This document shows positions 61,642 to 64,000 of a DNA stretch of 64,000 nucleotides, piece by piece (the stretch's first letter is position 1; every line of letters starts with the position of its first letter). The DNA is from G965227875 sp965227875. Its GTDB lineage: Bacteria > Pseudomonadota > Alphaproteobacteria > Rhizobiales > JAJFHC01. A program made the translations under genes and the position numbers. The notes under the pieces were generated by a model, which ran no database searches, was not told the origin of the DNA, and saw only the letters and a list, made by a program, of their open reading frames with translations. The stretch is from assembly GCA_965227875.1 (NCBI GenBank), contig OZ245783.1, positions 3,348,001-3,412,000 of the forward strand, read 5' to 3'.

Positions 61642-64000
61642 ATGGACATTGCGCGCTTTTCGATAGACCGGCCTGTCTATACCTGGATCGTCATGCTGAC
61701 CTGCCTTCTTGGCGGTATCTGGGGCTTTTCCTCGCTCGGCCGGCTGGAAGACCCGGCCTTCACCATCAAGACCGCCGTGGTGGTCACGCAGTATCCCGGG
61801 GCGTCGGCCGGGGAAGTGGCGCTGGAAGTCACCGAACCGCTGGAATCGCAGATTCAGAAGCTGGGCGAGGTCAAGGACATCGAGTCGATGAACCAGCCCG
61901 GCCTGTCCTGGATCACCGTCAACATGAAGGATACCTACGACGGGTCCGAACTGCCGCAGATATGGACCAAGCTGCGCAACCGCGTGGCCGAGGCGGCCCT
62001 GCCTGCGGGGGCCAAGCCGCCTTTCGTCAACGACAGCTTCGGTGACGTCTACGGGCTGTACTACGCCGTCACCGCGCCGGGGTTCTCGGACGCGGAGATC
62101 AACGAGCTTTCGACCTTCCTGCGCCGCGAATTGCTGGCGGTGGAGGGCGTGGCGGACGTGGTGCTGTCGGGCGTGCCGAACGAGGTCATCTATGTCGAGC
62201 CGGACCTCGCGCTCTCGACGACCCTGGGCATCCCCCCGGCCTCCGTGGTCGGCGCGGTCTCGAGCGCCAACGAGATCGTCGATGGCGGCGCAATCCAGGG
62301 CAGCGAAGGGCGTACGCTGGTGCAGAGGCCCGAGGGGTCGGACAGCGTGTCGGAGATCGCCGCGCTTTCAGTGGGTGTGGGCGGTCAGATCGTCAACCTG
62401 ACCGATTTCGCGAACATCTACCGCGGACCCGAGGCCAACCCCGACCTGATCGTGCGCCACAACGGGGCGGGGGCCTTCACGCTGGGCGTCGCCGGCATTG
62501 CCACCGAGAACATCGTCGAGGTGGGCAAGCGCGTTGACGAGAGGCTCGACGATCTCCGCGCCACCTTGCCCCTGGGCATCTCGGTGCAGTCGGTCTATCG
62601 CCAGCACACTGTGGTCGAAGAGGCGTCGAATGCGTTTCTCGTCAACCTTGCCATGTCGGTCACCATCGTCGTCGTCGTGCTGGCGGTCTTCATGGGCTGG
62701 CGGGCGGCCGTCGTCGTCGGTTCCACGCTCCTGCTCACCGTGGTGGGCACGCTGTTCTTCATGGCCCTGGGTTCCATCGAGATGGAACGCATCTCGCTCG
62801 GCGCGCTCATCATCGCCATGGGGATGCTGGTGGACAATGCCATCGTGGTTGCCGAGGGCATGCAGATCGCCATGCGCCAGGGCAAGACCTCGCGCGAGGC
62901 GGCGACCGAGGCGGCCAGCAAGACGCAGGTGCCGCTTCTGGGCGCCACGGTGATCGGCATCATGGCCTTTGCGGGCATCGGGCTCTCCCCCGACGCCACC
63001 GGCGAATTCCTGTTCTCGCTCTTCGCGGTGATCGCGATATCGCTTCTGCTCTCCTGGATTCTGGCCATCACCGCGACGCCGCTCCTGGGGCACTACTTCT
63101 TCAAGCGAGGCGCCGAAGGCACCAGCGACGGCTACGACGGTGCGCTGTTTCGCGGCTATGCCTCGGTGCTTCGTGCCTCCCTCGACAAGCGCTGGCTTGT
63201 GATCGGGGGGCTGATCGCCGGCACCGCCGCGTGTTACGCGCTCTTCGGCCAGATCAAGCAGCAGTTCTTCCCCGACAGCAACACGCCGCTCTACTTCGTC
63301 CATTGCAAGCTCCCGCAGGGGGCCTCGATCCATCAGACCTCGGGCGATCTCGTGGTGCTGGAAGACTGGCTCGCGGGACGCGAGCAGGTCGAGGCGGTCA
63401 CCGCGTTTGCCGGCCAGGGTGCCTCGCGTTTCATGCTGACCTACCAGGCGGAGGACCCGAACCCGAGCTACGGTCACCTGATCGTGCGTGTTTCCTCTCT
63501 CGACGTGATCGAGGACGAGATGAACGATCTCGAGTCTTTCGCCACGAAGGCCCTCCCCCAGGGCGAGATCCGGATCAAGCGGCTGGCCTTCGGTCCCGGC
63601 GGCGGCGCACCGATCGAGGTGCGCTTCTCGGGCCGCGATCCCAACGTCCTGCGCGATCTGGCCGACGAAGCCAAGTCGCGAATGCAGGCCGCTTCGACAA
63701 ACATCATCAATCCGCGCCATGACTGGCGCGAGCGGGAACTCGTGCTCCGCCCGATCTATGCCGAGGACCGCGCCCAGGATGCGGGCATCTCGCGCACCCA
63801 GATCACGGAGACCCTGAAATTCGCCACCGAGGGCATCGACGCCGGCACTTTCCGCGAACGGGACCGGCAGATCCCCATCGTCATCCGCTCGCCGAAATCT
63901 GCCGACCTGGCCCTGACCGATCACGTGATCTATTCCGAGAGCGGCGGCACGCTGGTGCCCCTGGAACAGGTGATCGACGGTTTCCGTTTCGAGCCGCAGG
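61642..64000 (+). CDS. RND efflux permease, cut by the window end
   Basis: The first 786 codons of an AcrB/MexB-type proton-driven pump (about 1,030 residues expected). It begins DIARFSIDRPVYTWIVML. The first porter domain follows, then helices with the proton-relay region GMLVDNAIVVAEG. The first aspartate (D398) is kept, but the second of the usual DD pair is asparagine (N399). The second helix bundle and loop start near residue 515. It follows the adaptor after four bases. Substrates are unknown. Confidence 0.9.
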   Translation, partial: MDIARFSIDRPVYTWIVMLTCLLGGIWGFSSLGRLEDPAFTIKTAVVVTQYPGASAGEVALEVTEPLESQIQKLGEVKDIESMNQPGLSWITVNMKDTYDGSELPQIWTKLRNRVAEAALPAGAKPPFVNDSFGDVYGLYYAVTAPGFSDAEINELSTFLRRELLAVEGVADVVLSGVPNEVIYVEPDLALSTTLGIPPASVVGAVSSANEIVDGGAIQGSEGRTLVQRPEGSDSVSEIAALSVGVGGQIVNLTDFANIYRGPEANPDLIVRHNGAGAFTLGVAGIATENIVEVGKRVDERLDDLRATLPLGISVQSVYRQHTVVEEASNAFLVNLAMSVTIVVVVLAVFMGWRAAVVVGSTLLLTVVGTLFFMALGSIEMERISLGALIIAMGMLVDNAIVVAEGMQIAMRQGKTSREAATEAASKTQVPLLGATVIGIMAFAGIGLSPDATGEFLFSLFAVIAISLLLSWILAITATPLLGHYFFKRGAEGTSDGYDGALFRGYASVLRASLDKRWLVIGGLIAGTAACYALFGQIKQQFFPDSNTPLYFVHCKLPQGASIHQTSGDLVVLEDWLAGREQVEAVTAFAGQGASRFMLTYQAEDPNPSYGHLIVRVSSLDVIEDEMNDLESFATKALPQGEIRIKRLAFGPGGGAPIEVRFSGRDPNVLRDLADEAKSRMQAASTNIINPRHDWRERELVLRPIYAEDRAQDAGISRTQITETLKFATEGIDAGTFRERDRQIPIVIRSPKSADLALTDHVIYSESGGTLVPLEQVIDGFRFEPQ

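Noticed and set aside
62368..63924. 518-codon minus-strand frame over the RND permease
   Set aside because: The plus strand reads as an uninterrupted AcrB-type protein; the antisense frame has no recognisable domain and extreme composition.
1..64000. Mobile elements, prophage, CRISPR array, tRNA or rRNA genes
   Set aside because: I saw no transposase or integrase reading frame, no regularly spaced direct repeats and no tRNA-like or rRNA-like sequence. Base composition is even apart from short AT-rich promoters.

Overview
The window is GC-rich, densely packed bacterial chromosome, most likely from an alphaproteobacterium. Pointers are a fused TAXI-type TRAP transporter, an imelysin/di-haem oxidoreductase/DUF1513 operon, many ABC and TauE/SafE transporters, a CtrA-like half-site and an FNR/FixK-type box. 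I see no rRNA, tRNA, insertion sequence, phage gene, CRISPR array or origin. Genus cannot be assigned from the sequence alone.

Layout. 0-8.6 kb: a c-di-GMP enzyme (CHASE-PAS-GGDEF-EAL), a 2OG-Fe(II) oxygenase, a membrane-anchored unknown, an AhpD-like protein, a small SPW-like membrane protein, a divergent GST/MarR pair and a threonine aldolase. 8.7-14.3 kb: a five-gene envelope operon (Cys-rich cytosolic protein, imelysin, di-haem protein, second imelysin, DUF1513 protein), probably iron related. 14.3-23.4 kb: an MDR oxidoreductase, a TAXI-TRAP transporter with a small extra membrane protein, two TauE/SafE exporters, a GST, an enolase-superfamily enzyme and a PhzF-like isomerase. 23.5-26.8 kb: two unusual proteins, a methyltransferase/ATP-grasp fusion and a secreted PLAT-LCCL protein.

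26.8-34.5 kb: a GntR regulator and a feruloyl-CoA-synthase-like ligase diverge from a spermidine/putrescine-type ABC transporter followed by an enoyl-CoA hydratase; this looks like uptake plus CoA-dependent breakdown of a carboxylic acid. 34.5-41.8 kb: the most interesting region. A polar amino-acid-type ABC transporter is split between two divergent operons that also encode a GST-like protein, a creatininase-family amidohydrolase, an AhpD-like protein, a 2OG-Fe(II) oxygenase, an XRE-cupin regulator and a NicX/M29-like protein. Two nearly identical tandem palindromic operators (ATTGCA-N5-TGCAAT type), one in the divergent promoter and one in front of the oxygenase, tie it into one regulon. It looks like an undescribed catabolic system for a nitrogenous compound.

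41.8-48.9 kb: a cytoplasmic molybdopterin oxidoreductase, a P1/DmpA peptidase, an Lrp regulator with a 51-bp nested palindrome, a universal stress protein, an alanine/sodium symporter, a tiny FPASDPP-motif protein and a DDAH-type hydrolase. 49-55.6 kb: an FtsH protease behind an FNR-type box, TrmO, a MOT1-like molybdate/sulfate transporter, and divergent from it a BtuCDF-type ABC importer. 55.6-64 kb: LysR/SHMT-like and alcohol dehydrogenase/Lrp divergent pairs, then a TetR-controlled RND efflux operon cut by the window end.
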